Notes: generated by a model from the sequence alone, not told the origin. 64,000 bases of DNA from Salminus brasiliensis (GCF_030463535.1 NC_132900.1:24607456-24671455); one strand, 5' to 3'. Shown: positions 1 to 9,935, counted from the stretch's first letter. Numbers and translations are program-made.

Positions 1-371
1 GTATATCTAATTAAATAACTCAAATGATTAAATTGCATAAATGAATGAAAAACATCAAAAATATTCTAACTAAAAATGTATCAAAGCTCTATTTGGAATA
101 AATAAATTAAACCATAAAGCATTTAATATACTCTCTATATCTATATTACAGCTATGTACTAAGAAGGCGAGGCTCTCTACAGGCAGGATTGTTCAAGTAG
201 CATGTATATCAAGTAGTAGATGCTTCACAGGATTGGAATGTCCTGTTGAGTTCTGCAGTCAAGGCATCAATAAATGTATAGTACACATTTGTCCTGTAGT
301 TTGATAAACAAATGTATTGACGGCACAGAAACACACTGATGCCTTTGTCTGATACATTTGCTTATATAGGT

Positions 372-500
372 ACAGGGTGGAGAAAACTGGGCTATGGGGT
401 TCTCTGGAGTGATGGAGCTCCATCCAATACCTTTGGTGTGAGTTGGAGTGGTAAGTCTAATCATCCAACATCAGTACCTGACCACATAGCTGGTTTCTCT
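372..500. mobile_element. fragment of short inverted-repeat DNA transposon
   Basis: Matches in order the middle of the element at 60930-61140 (words such as ctctggagtgatgg and tccaatac followed by atcatccaac). No intact ends are visible here. It belongs to the same non-autonomous family as 33181-33545. An open frame of 209 codons across 339-968 has no recognisable domain and is not treated as a gene. Confidence 0.5.
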
Positions 501-1235
501 TTGTGTATTCTGGGGAAACATTTGCATATTGAATGCAGTGTTTGGCATTTCCTGGTGTTTTACCCGGGAATGTTTCTATCAGCCGATCAGAACAAACAAC
601 AACAGCTCTGTTCTGATTGGCTGGACCTCACTAAAAAGCAGGCAGAACTGAGGAAAGAAGTTTTGTTGGATCACTATTGGCTGCATAGAATCATCAATGG
701 CATTTTAGCAAAATATGACATGTTTCATGTACTATTTCATGTGACCCTGCCTGGTAAGGGACTGAAGCCTTGCCCTCAGAGCCTCAGAACATGGCTTGTG
801 ACTAATGCCATGGTAGCAATGTTAGGTGAGTCTAGCAACAGGTGCAATAGCAATGCTAACACTGCAGTAGCGATGCTAGCAGCTGGGTATGGATTCTGGA
901 CTTTATATGCACATTTCAACAAGGTCAGTCAGTCACTCAGACTCAGAATGCCAAATTGCATCTTCTAGACCAGCCTGCTAGGTGGTCCAGCAATAATCCT
1001 CCAGTGTCTCAAGAGGCATGTGCACATACATTTGTGGGGGCAGAGGCTCAAGGACTTTACTCTGGACTTTATAAGCTCCTCCTCAAATCAAGGCCATCTA
1101 TTTCCCCCATTTTAAACTGCCTGCCTGTCTTCACGGATTATCACTTTCCCGGTGGAACCAAAACTTTCCACTTGACCCCATACATTTACCATACCACAGA
1201 CTTTCCTCTCCAACTTACATACAATTGTTGTAAAT
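500..1235. other. non-genic flank, nothing recognised
   Basis: Unremarkable sequence with chance open frames (339-968, 956-1237). I see no exon signals, domain or tandem repeat that supports a gene. Confidence 0.4.
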
Positions 1236-1239
1236 AGCT

Positions 1240-1667
1240 TGTGTATTTGTTTATTTATATGTTGGTTTGTTTGTGCGTTGGGTGTTTTGGGAAGGGTTGT
1301 ATTGTAGTATATTCATATGCTATGCGAGTGTTTACAGACCTTAAGGAATGATATGGAGTTGAGTCGATTCAGCTGTGTCTTCATGTACTATGTAATGTAC
1401 TATGTATGTTAAGCAATGGTGGGGGTTGATTTACACCCCTCATGGGTTAGACAGTGACATCTTATATATGGAAACAGTACAACAACATATGATGTGTAGT
1501 AGGGTATAAAATGTGAGGTGTTCCTTTGTCTAGGAAGAGAGCAGAGGGGCACTGAGAATTGGCAGGCTCTCTCCACACTGTACTTTTGATTGGAATAAAA
1601 TGTTTCATTATTGCAACTGAAAGATGGTGGTCACGATTCTCCTTTCAATATAAGTCTTTCCAAGAAC
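1240..1667 (+). mobile_element. possible solo LTR-like module
   Basis: A TATA-like box (TATAAAA, 1505-1511) is followed about 85 bp later by AATAAA (1594-1599) and a short tail ending in ca near 1660. This is the promoter plus poly(A) arrangement of an LTR. Boundaries, polypurine tract and target duplication were not found, so it could equally be a chance Pol II-like layout. Confidence 0.25.
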
Positions 1668-2109
1668 ACCTCTTTATTCTCTGTAAAAACATCTAAATTG
1701 ACTTTTTGGTCATATTGTGTATAATTTTTCTCTTTGGTGTCCTTCACTTTCCTTTTTGGCTGCCTTTTTTACAAACGTATATACAGGCCCAGGTGATCCC
1801 ACACTGTTCCTGGGGTTTACTCTAGGGGATAGTTTGCAGACCATGAGTTTTGAGAGGTCTTTTCCACCTCTAGTTGGTGGCATGAATGAGCAGCTATTTG
1901 AAGCTGGGCATGGGTTTGGTCTTACTCCTGCTGGTTGCCTTTGAGCTTGGTAATAGCTATGAGAGCCATTCTACTTAGTGCCTCAGTCAGCGTTTTACCT
2001 TTTGAGGTCACTACTTAAATAGCTGTCCAACCAATCTCACATTAACGTATCCAGTTGAGGGAGTTTTGTCTCTTGGACAGTTGCTGCGACTTCTGGTAGC
2101 AGAGTGGCA

Positions 2110-2461
2110 GTCATGTCTGCTAGAGTTGCTTCTAGCTCCCCCAGGAGGGTTTCCTCACTGGAGATCTATGAGTTAGGAGCCTTCTGCCATGTTAGTTGAA
2201 CTTAGTAATGTGGTGAGGGTTACTCTACCTGTTTCACTATGAAGTTATGTATGCTGTTTTAAACGGTAGAGTTGGTTGAGTCACTTATGCTTGGAACGCA
2301 GTCCCAACGACTGTGTATCTGCTACTCTAACAAGCGGTTAGTACAACACAAAGCATTCTAATATTGTAAAAGCTGATTTACACTGAATTGGTAAATAACT
2401 CTGGGTCCGTCTCGGCCCCAACAAGCTTATGGTGAATACTTCTCCAATGTCAGTGAAAAAA
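2110..2461. repeat. flank block, copy 1, left part
   Basis: Nearly identical to 17085-17414, including the stretch from gttgcttctag to ccaatgtcagtga. At 2461 it runs straight into the next part of the block, whereas at 17413 about 1.34 kb of unrelated sequence intervenes. It is the upstream flank of gene A that was duplicated with the gene. Confidence 0.85.
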
Positions 2462-4095
2462 AACAGAACTTTAACAGATCTGATCTTTCTAAGTCTACCT
2501 TCAGGGTTTGAGTCATGGTAAGAGTCGACATATGAAACGTTTCTTCCTTTCCTTCTTGACTTTTCCTTAACTCCTTTTCTTTCTCTTGCTGACTTTCTTG
2601 ACTTCTTCTTAACTCTTAACTGACTTTGTTTTGGCTTTGCACCCTCATTTATCTGACTCCATGCTCATCCCTTGAGGCTAGGGCTCAGACACGGATTGGC
2701 TGTTTCCATACTGGTGGTTTGAATGTTCTCACAATTCATGTCTTTTCAAGTGCAAGTTCACCCTATTAAAGAATAATTCTAATTATGATAGCATGGGTAG
2801 CTATGAATGGAAGCTAAGGTTTGTTAGCATGCAAAGTAGCCTCTGGCATACAGTTAATTGTATTAGCATTAGCCCCAATCCTGCTGGTTAATTGTATTAG
2901 CATTAGCCCCAATGCTGCTGGTATTACCAATGTGTTTACAAGTGTTCACTGCTGCTATTCTCTTACTTTTTAATCTGTTTATTTCACTGCACCACAACAG
3001 AGAAGCAGGAACCCTCATTTTTACTCATTTCACATACAGTCAGTCAGCCAAGACATATATGGTATCTGATCTGTGCTTCTTTAGAAAAAGCTTGTCTGAC
3101 ATGGAGATGCAAACACTGGACTGTCTCCGAGCTCATCTAAATAAGCACATGCTAAAAAGAACTGTCTCCCAACCGTCTTTATCTGTTTGCCTAAAGGATG
3201 TGGTTTAGAACATGGTGTGAATACAAGCAAACTTTAAACACCAGAGTTTTGTGTAAATAATGGTCTATCTTGCAGTTTTGCTGCATGTTTTTGTTTCTAG
3301 TTTAGAGACATAAGGAGATTTCCTAAGGCCGTCAGTCAATGCTTTCTTGTGCCAACTAAGAGCTTACCATATTTGGAGAATAGAGGCACAACACTCATTC
3401 TACACAAATTCACCTTCACCTTCACCTTTCAGAGGCGTCTCACGTGGGGTAACCTGGCCTGACATGAGTTTTTTTTTTTTTTTTTTTCAAACACAAATGT
3501 TCCACAAATGTGTATATTCAGCACAAACTCAGCATCAACGATGTGAGAACAATAGGAATGTTTAAGACATTTGAGCTTTGGACCTTGTAAGCATGGGTGT
3601 TGAATACACATAGGTGGTTATGGTTTTCAGAAATGTTTTTTTGTGTTTTGTTTTTTTTTGTAACTACTGTCTTCAAAGCTCACACATTCAATATTTGTGA
3701 GGTAGGTGTGAACACACAGGCGAGAAGGACCTTTATCATATCTCTACATGTACATTGCAAGTTTGCCAATGTAAACACTGATAGTGTTGATTTAACATCT
3801 GCAAATTTGCTGTGTATATTTTCATACTACACAGTTCACACTAAATACATTAACCTACACTATTTCACTATTTTTAACATTTGTGGACACCAGCTTCATT
3901 TTTCTTGAAATCAAGGGTACGGCCGCTTGAGCATCAATGAGGTCAGGTCAGCTCACCCAAAGTCATTGGCTGGAGCGCCATTACTCCAGACAATGCAGCT
4001 CCACTGCTCCATAGCCCACTTTCTCCACTCCATAAATATTTAATCAGATGCATCAGACTCAGATGAGGGTTTTTTTACCCTTTGAGATTATTATT
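2462..4095. repeat. flank block, copy 1, main part (5' flank of gene A)
   Basis: Recurs at 18757-19930 and again at 20640-22190 with small indels, so three copies exist in the window. It contains AT-rich sequence, a poly-T run near 3470-3487 and a transposon fragment at 3915-4030. Short open frames (2912-3208, 3597-3908) recur in the copies because the DNA is duplicated; they show no domain. Confidence 0.85.
3915..4030 (+). mobile_element. short inverted-repeat DNA transposon fragment
   Basis: Carries the family words gagcatcaatgaggtcag and ctccactgctccatagccc seen in the fuller copy at 33181-33545. The corresponding place in the gene C flank (22075-22115) has lost about 75 bp of it. Confidence 0.5.
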
Positions 4096-4201
4096 TATGA
4101 GCTCCTGCCCACACTGGGTCTGACTTTACCCTGACGTCATCATAACAGGTGTCATCTCGTTCACACGTTTGCACCTCATTTAGCAACGGGAACGTTACCA
4201 G
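4085..4201 (+). promoter_or_regulatory. gene A promoter-proximal region and 5'UTR exon
   Basis: Conserved upstream of genes A (here), C (22180-22301) and G (61405-61503). It includes a perfect palindromic CRE/ATF-type site TGACGTCA at 4132-4139 and ends at a splice donor (ccag|gtaag, exon end 4201). The next exon starts after ctcacag at 4377. The transcription start is not defined; I infer it lies between 4140 and 4190. Confidence 0.55.
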
Positions 4202-4376
4202 GTAAGACTGTAGTTGTGTCCTGTATCTTTCTGAACATCCCCATTTAGTTCTTCAGTTTTTGACATTATTAGTTAGGATTGAATTGAGTAGATTTCTGTA
4301 AATTGGGTGTTTTTTTTTTTTTTTAATTTTATACTTTTGACAATAAGTCTACATATGTGTATTTTTAAACTCACAG

Positions 4377-4446
4377 AGCCTCAACTCAGCACTGGTGGGA
4401 ATTGTCATGGAGAACACCCCTGTCCTCCTCCTCCTCTTCCTCTCAG
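4377..4446 (+). CDS. gene A exon 2: 5'UTR plus signal peptide
   Basis: Acceptor ctcacag ends at 4376. The ATG at 4407 opens [13 protein letters not shown], a short hydrophobic signal peptide, and the exon ends tctcag|gt at 4446 in phase 1. The following exon supplies TC to complete a valine codon, giving VFSPAQQSC at the start of the mature protein. This ATG is preferred to the internal Met of the CTLD exons because it provides the secretion signal and fits the splice phase. Confidence 0.8.
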
Positions 4447-7400
4447 GTTATAAAACTATTGGATCTCATATCTGCATGTCTTCTAATTAATTATTAATTA
4501 AACTGTACATATAATTGTTACATATAGATCTTCAACAGCAGAATGTGAATTGGAGCCCCCTGGTGTATTCGTGGGTGAATAAATAGATTTAGCTCTAAAT
4601 CAAAAAGTCCTTTTGGGATTCTGTACTGTTCTGAATGTCTTGTAACAGAATGCCTTTGGATTTAAGTTTTATTTTTAAAACTATTTCCTGAGCTGTAGAA
4701 TTCAAAACTTGTTATTACTTAGAGATATTAATTTATACATTGATTTATTAACTAGAGAACATTTCTCCAGTCTTTTCTCCTGCACAACAAAGCTGTCTCA
4801 GAATTTTCCATCTCATTGAGACCAACATGACTCAGACTGAAGCTCGAGCAGCTTGCAGAGCCAACTACACTGACCTGGTCACTGTGTGCAGTGAAGAAGA
4901 CAACACTGCACTGAATAATCTGACTAAAACTAACAGTACAGTCTGGATTGGTCTGCAGCGCGGTCAGAACAGTACTAAATGGTCTAATGGTGATGAAGTA
5001 ACATTCAGTAATCTGACTGGGAGCTGTGGGCCAAAGCCCTGCTGTGCTGCTATGAAGGCTGATGGTTCATGGGAAAGTCTTTTGTGTTCAGAGAAAAGGA
5101 ATTTCATGTGTTATAAACAAGGTAAATACTGACTATTAACTATAGAGATTTTAACTGTATGAACTGTGCTGTTTAACTCCTCTCAGCTTCTGCTCTAAAA
5201 GGGTTCTCACCCACATCATTCCTGTTATATATATATTTATATATTTACACAACCGCTTTCCCAAATCTCTTAATACCAAAATCTTAAACAGGCTGCTTCT
5301 GCTATTAAGACCTTGAATACTAATGTATGTAAATGACCCCTGTTCTGATTGACTGCTCTTTATTTAAAGAGAAAAACTGTTGATGAAAGATTAAATTTTC
5401 TGTATGAAGAGGTTAATTTGTTCACTCTTTTACGTCCACAGATGGGATTGACCTCACCTTCAGCTATCATCTAATCACTCAGTCTCTGACCTGGTATGAA
5501 GCTCAGACTTACTGCAGGAAGAACTACACTGATCTGGTCAGCATCAGAGATCAGGACCAGAATGAAGCAGTGAAGATAAAAGGGATGACCAGCAGCATGT
5601 CCTTCTGGATCGGCCTGCTGCGTGATGACTGGGAGTGGGCTGATGGAGGACGCTCTGCTTACAGAAACTGGGGGGCTGGTCAACCTCGATCATCATCAAA
5701 CTGTACACAGCTGAGGAATGGGAAATGGGAAACAGTGCCATGCAGTAATAATGTGTCTGCTGCTCTGTGCTACAACAGTAAGTCCTGACTTCACACACAC
5801 TCTACCTCTCTCAGCAGGGTCCAGTACCATCAATATAACACACCTCACATCAGTCAGTGTCTCTGATCTCACTGTAAAACATTGTCTTTTCTGTCTCTAT
5901 CAGTGTCTGTAAATGTCAGTGCTGACTGTATGAGAGGGGAGAGCGCTCTGGACTACTGTAAGAAAGGTAACAGGACTGGTCAGTATTGTATAAGTTATTA
6001 TTAAATATTAAAGAACAACATCAAGTTAATAAGTTATTTCAAGCTGAATGCTAGATCTCATGGTCAAGTAACTTCTTATTAAACACTCTTACATTTACAC
6101 ACATCACACCTACACCTGGCATTTCTGTTCTGCTCCATTAACTAGAGAACATTTCTCCAGTCTTTTCTCCTGCACAACAAAGTCGTCTCAGAACTTTCCA
6201 TCTCATTGGGATGAACATGACTCAGACTGAAGCTCGAGCAGCTTGCAGAGCCAACTACACTGACCTGGTCACTGTGTACGATGTGGAAGACATCACTGCA
6301 CTGATTAATCTGACTGGTATCGGTTCTGCCTGGACTGGTCTGTGCCGGAATCAGTCCAGTGTTAAATGGTCTAATGGTGATGAAATTACCTTCAGTGCTC
6401 TGTCAGGAGACTGTGGGTCAGGGTTCTACTGTGCTGCTATGAAAGCTGATGGTTCATGGGAAAGTCTTCTGTGCTCAGAGAAAAGGAATTTCATGTGTTA
6501 TAAACAAGGTAAATACTGACTATTAACTATAGAGATTTAAACTGTATGAATTCTGGACTGTTTACTCCTCACAGCTTCTGCTGCATTTATTTACCTGTTT
6601 TTTTTTCCTCTGAAGCCCTTTTTATGTACATTACCAGTCAAATGTTTTTGAACAGCCCTATTTTTTCAGTTGTCCACTGGCAGTGTTTTATGGCCCAAAC
6701 AAGCCTGCTTTTTTGTTTTGCCATCTTAGCAATTACTTACTTATGGACACTCCACGTGTCAAACATGTAATTTCAGGTCTTCTCTTCACAGTTAAAATAG
6801 ACGTTTGTTCCAGTGTTAAACTGTGCTGCAAGGCGCTGTCGTATGAGCTGCAGACTATTTAAAACTTGTCTTCTGATGCTAGTCTGTGAGGCCTTTTCTT
6901 GTAACAGACCAGTTTTGAGTCTTTTGATGGTGTAGAAAATTGCATATATGGCACTTTGGCTTTAGTTATAGATTGGTCTATCAACATTCCTTTGTTAAGT
7001 ATCTTTTTACGGATGTTACTACAGCAATTTGGATGTGCAGTGTTGTGTAAATACTGAAGTAGAGTGCAGTAACACAGTCAGTTTCAACAGTGCTGTTATA
7101 CAGATTTATACAATGGGTTTGTAAATAGTTTACATCATTGTTACATCATGTCATGGGTATGGAGTTTGGAGACTAAACAGGCCAAGCCAACAAACCAAGA
7201 ACTGTGCATGTACATGAACAGGACAAAGAAACACTGGAACAAAGGGACTATGTACAAATGTACGTAGGAACAAACACAGTGACTGGTACAAGAAACAAAA
7301 GTAGAAACTGGCACAGAAACATACACTGAGACGTGGATCAGAACAGGAACAGACACAGAAACAACTAGAGTTAAGATGGCCAGGGAAACGGCACTGGAGC

Positions 7401-8568
7401 AGGAGCACACGAGACGAGACAGGAACAGAGGCAGCTGTCATCACTGGCACTGGGGCAGATGCCACTGCCGGGACTGGAACAGAAGCAACTGGTATTACTG
7501 GCCTTGGAGCAGGCGCAGATGCCACTGCCAGGAAAGGAGTTGGCGGCCTGGACACAGACACTGGAGATGGGATGGACTCTTCAGTTTCAACGGGTGCATG
7601 CATAAGGAAGTCCATAATCTCCAAGTACAAGTCCAAGGATCCTCATGACATGCACCCGTTAGCCTCTCCTCTCCTCGTCATGACACATTTAACTGATGGC
7701 CACAGTGATTTTCGCACCCTGTGTCCTCTCTTTTACTTCCACAGATGTGACTGACCTTACCTTCAGCTATCACCTGATCCCACAGTCTTTGACCTGGTAT
7801 GAAGCTCAGACTTATTGCAGGAAGAACTACACTGATCTGGTCAGCATCAGAGATCAGGACCAGAATGAAGCAGTGAAGATAAAAGGGATAAACAGCTGCA
7901 CTTCCTTCTGGATCGGCCTGCTGCGTGATGACTGGGGGTGGACTGATGGAGGACACTCTGCTTACAGAAACTGGTGGGATGGTCAGCCTGGGCCTTTCTT
8001 ATCAGACTGTGTAAAACTAGTATCAGGAAAGTTGTATTCAGTGCCGTGCAGTAATACTGGACCTGCTCTGTGCTACAGCAGTAAGTACTGACACTCTTCA
8101 CACACACTCTAACTCTCTCAGTTCAGTGTCATCAATATAACCCATCTAAAGTAAATCAGAGTCTCTTATTTCAGTCTAAAACCTGCTTTTCTGTTTGTAT
8201 TTCTGTCTCTATCAGCGTCCATTCATGTCAGTGATGACCGAATGAGCTGGGAGAGCGCTCTGGACTACTGTAAGAAAGAGAACAGGAATGGTCTTCTGCA
8301 CATCGAGTCTGATCAGGAGCAAAAACTGTTGGAGTCTGAGCTCAGGAAGAGGAATGTCTCCGGGATGATGTGGGTGGGGCTGGGACAGCAGCAAATGTCT
8401 GAGCTGTTGAAGTTGTCCAGTAGACTGGCTTTGGGTCCCTGGACCAAGTGGACTGGAGTGCGTCCACTGTCTCCCAGGTGTGGTGCCACAGACACTGTGG
8501 AGAAATCATTCAGGATGAAGACGGACGTTTCTGAACTCCGAGCCGTCTGTGAACTTACAAAACAGTAA
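4407..8568 (+). CDS. gene A: secreted five-CTLD C-type lectin-like protein (7 coding exons)
   Basis: Spliced CDS 4407-4446, 4771-5121, 5442-5777, 5904-5966, 6161-6508, 7745-8080, 8216-8568: 1827 nt, 608 residues, frame open throughout, all junctions GT-AG and phase 1. Order is signal peptide (1-13), CTLD a (14-130), CTLD b (131-242), a 21-residue mini-exon (243-263), a' (264-379), b' (380-491), c (492-608). CTLD hallmarks are visible: WIGL cores, conserved cysteines, and the SYHLI...TWYEAQTYC start of b. The EPN/QPD and WND calcium/sugar motifs are absent (b has QPR or QPG). No membrane helix follows c, so a secreted product is inferred. The closest known type is the multi-CTLD mannose-receptor-like families of fish; no orthologue can be named. 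A 5'UTR exon ends at 4201 and AATAAA lies at 8857-8862. Confidence 0.85.
4771..5121 (+). CDS. gene A exon 3: CTLD type a
   Basis: 351 nt after acceptor atttctccag, ending aaacaag|gtaaat. Contains CLRIF at the start, [17 protein letters not shown], and [10 protein letters not shown] at the end. Six N-x-S/T sequons fall between the NMT and NLT motifs. The WND position reads WES, so canonical calcium binding is unlikely. Confidence 0.85.
5442..5777 (+). CDS. gene A exon 4: CTLD type b
   Basis: 336 nt between cacag and gtaagt. Shows [46 protein letters not shown] and ALCYN. QPR stands where a galactose-type QPD would be. The last 72 residues are identical to those of gene G exon b, 58 kb away. 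Confidence 0.85.
5904..5966 (+). CDS. gene A exon 5: 63-nt mini-exon derived from CTLD c
   Basis: Acceptor ctatcag, donor aagaaag|gtaac, phase 1 at both ends. It encodes the first 21 residues of a c domain (ending ALDYCKK); reading on past the donor meets a stop within 17 codons. Same length in genes C, D and G. It could alternatively be an unused remnant that is skipped; the frame tolerates either. Confidence 0.6.
6161..6508 (+). CDS. gene A exon 6: second CTLD type a (a')
   Basis: 348 nt, same splice context as exon 3. The leading cysteine is replaced by arginine (QQSRLRTF), a change shared with gene C a' and gene D a4. The core reads WTGL instead of WIGL. Confidence 0.85.
7141..7650 (-). 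mobile_element. LTR-like element fragment in gene A intron 6
   Basis: Shares words with 53460-53880 (caggccaagccaacaaacca) and then an imprecise GC-richer tandem tract which, read on the minus strand, gives Ala/Pro/Val/Ser-rich repeats like those at 52880-53130. A related fragment sits at the matching intron position of gene C (27690-27950), so the insertion predates the A/C duplication. Confidence 0.45.
7745..8080 (+). CDS. gene A exon 7: second CTLD type b (b')
   Basis: 336 nt between cttccacag and gtaagtac. The variant has NWWDGQPG and [13 protein letters not shown] in place of the first b's NWGAGQPR and GKWETVPC. This is the b subtype found next to c in all copies. It also lies within the left arm of the large inverted repeat. 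Confidence 0.85.
8216..8568 (+). CDS. gene A exon 8: terminal CTLD type c with stop
   Basis: 353 nt ending in TAA at 8566-8568. Contains [35 protein letters not shown] and [11 protein letters not shown]. The region of the WND motif is degenerate ([13 protein letters not shown]). Codons GAG-AAC replace the GGT-AAC seen in gene D, so no latent donor exists here. Confidence 0.85.
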
Positions 8569-8777
8569 GAGTTTAGTGTTCCTCTGACTCTCCTGCTCCT
8601 TTCAGTAAGAGCTTCATCATTCGCTGCTGAGCTGAATCAGGTGATCAGATAAACACTAAAGTTATATTATACACACTTTCCAAAATGCTCTGAGCTTTTT
8701 TGTGCTGATAAGGTTTCTGATATAAATGGTGATTTTTATAAAGTAACATTTCTATAGATATTTACATCTATGTTCTA

Positions 8778-8813
<36 letters not shown>

Positions 8814-8890
8814 GTTGAAATCTTGTTGAATTGTCTGAAAATGGACATTTACTATCAATAAAAAGAAATACCATGTTATGTTTTATTTAT
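8569..8890 (+). other. gene A 3'UTR with poly(A) signal
   Basis: AATAAA at 8857-8862 follows an (ATT)n microsatellite near 8778-8812. The same layout is found in pseudogene B (reverse AATAAA at 13753-13758) and in gene C after a 1.8-kb transposon insertion (31396-31401). Confidence 0.65.
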
Positions 8891-9342
8891 GTGTGGTGTA
8901 AAATGTACAGAATTGTTTTCTCTTACGTTTTAACATCTAATAGAATGATTTTACAGTCATTTTAAAGATCAGCTTCTAGATTATCAGTAGCTGATTAACC
9001 ATCGATGTGTTAAAAAAAAAGACTAACAAGCAGTCTGACTGCGTCCTCTGGTGGTAGAAAAGGAGTGATGCGTACAGAGTGAAGGGTAGATCATTTATAC
9101 CTGTGCCATTGAAAATCCACCTGAGCTTGTTCGTTTCTCCAGTCATATTAAGCACAGTGCATCAGATAATATCATTTAAAAGACTAAATCCTCGTTTTCC
9201 TGTGATCTTCCACTAATGCCCAAACCCGGCCTACTTTTTCCATGGTGTAGAAATTGGAATAAATGAAACTGCAGCTAGTTCTTACAACGCCTTTTTTGGG
9301 TGTAAGAGACAAATTCCGTGTACCCCCACATGGGCCAATATC

Positions 9343-9935
9343 AATGCTGAGCTCATCTTAGGTCTGTTTCAATGCGCTGAATGTGCTGAAATACAGCAGC
9401 ACAGCAGCAAAAGCTCTGTAATAGATTGGGCTTAAGTCCATCACCTGATCCATTAAAATATGGGACACTCTGCTCCAGTTATAGAACACATTCACACACA
9501 TTCAACACCACATTCATATCATAAACACCTTCATTATATTCACACTATATATCTCATGTCATGACACATTTAACTGATGGCCACAGTGATTTTCGCACCC
9601 TGGGTCCTCTCTTTTCCTTCCACAGATGTGACTGACCTCACCTTCAGCTATCATTTAATCACTCAGCCTATGACCTGGTATGAAGCTCAGACTTACTGTA
9701 GGAAGAAATACACTGATTTGGTCAGCATCAGAGATCAGGACCAGAATGAAGCAGTGAAGATAAAAGGGATAGACAGCTGCACTTCCTTCTGGATCGGCCT
9801 GATGGACTGATGGTCAGCCTGGGCCTTTCCCATCAGACTGTGTAAAACTAGTATCAGGAAAGTTGTAGTTCAGTGCCGTGCAGTATGTGTATAATGCAGT
9901 ATAATGCTGAGCTCATCTTAGGTCTGTTTCAATGC
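9343..9935 (+). repeat. 33-bp direct repeats flanking an inserted exon-b segment
   Basis: The 33-bp sequence at 9343-9375 (starting aatgctgagctcatcttagg) recurs at 9903-9935. The right arm of the inverted repeat has it only once. Between the copies lies intron plus a damaged b exon, so about 560 bp was inserted or tandemly duplicated into gene A's 3' flank after the inverted repeat formed. Confidence 0.8.
9626..9893 (+). pseudogene. stranded, truncated CTLD b exon
   Basis: Begins after cttccacag exactly as a real b exon and reads [20 protein letters not shown], but after FWIGL a deletion of roughly 60 bp removes the RDDWEW...NWW part and a stop follows. The end decays before the usual gtaagt donor. 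Its upstream 200 bp match the intron before 28538. It lies downstream of gene A's poly(A) site and is not expected to be expressed. Confidence 0.8.

Noticed and set aside
339..968. 209-codon open frame
   Set aside because: Overlaps a transposon fragment, has no recognisable domain, and no neighbouring exons.
3597..3908. Conserved small protein in the flank block (also at 21747-22061)
   Set aside because: Conservation is explained by recent DNA duplication; the sequence is AT-rich with no domain or signal.
4827..5132. Single-exon 101-codon genes starting at the internal Met of a exons
   Set aside because: Reading upstream gives the missing start of the domain (SCLRIF...), and the last codons before the stop lie beyond a good donor; these are internal exons.
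5471..5798. Antisense open frames of 60-98 codons over every b exon
   Set aside because: They recur because the b exons are nearly identical; they have no splice or promoter support and mirror real coding on the other strand.
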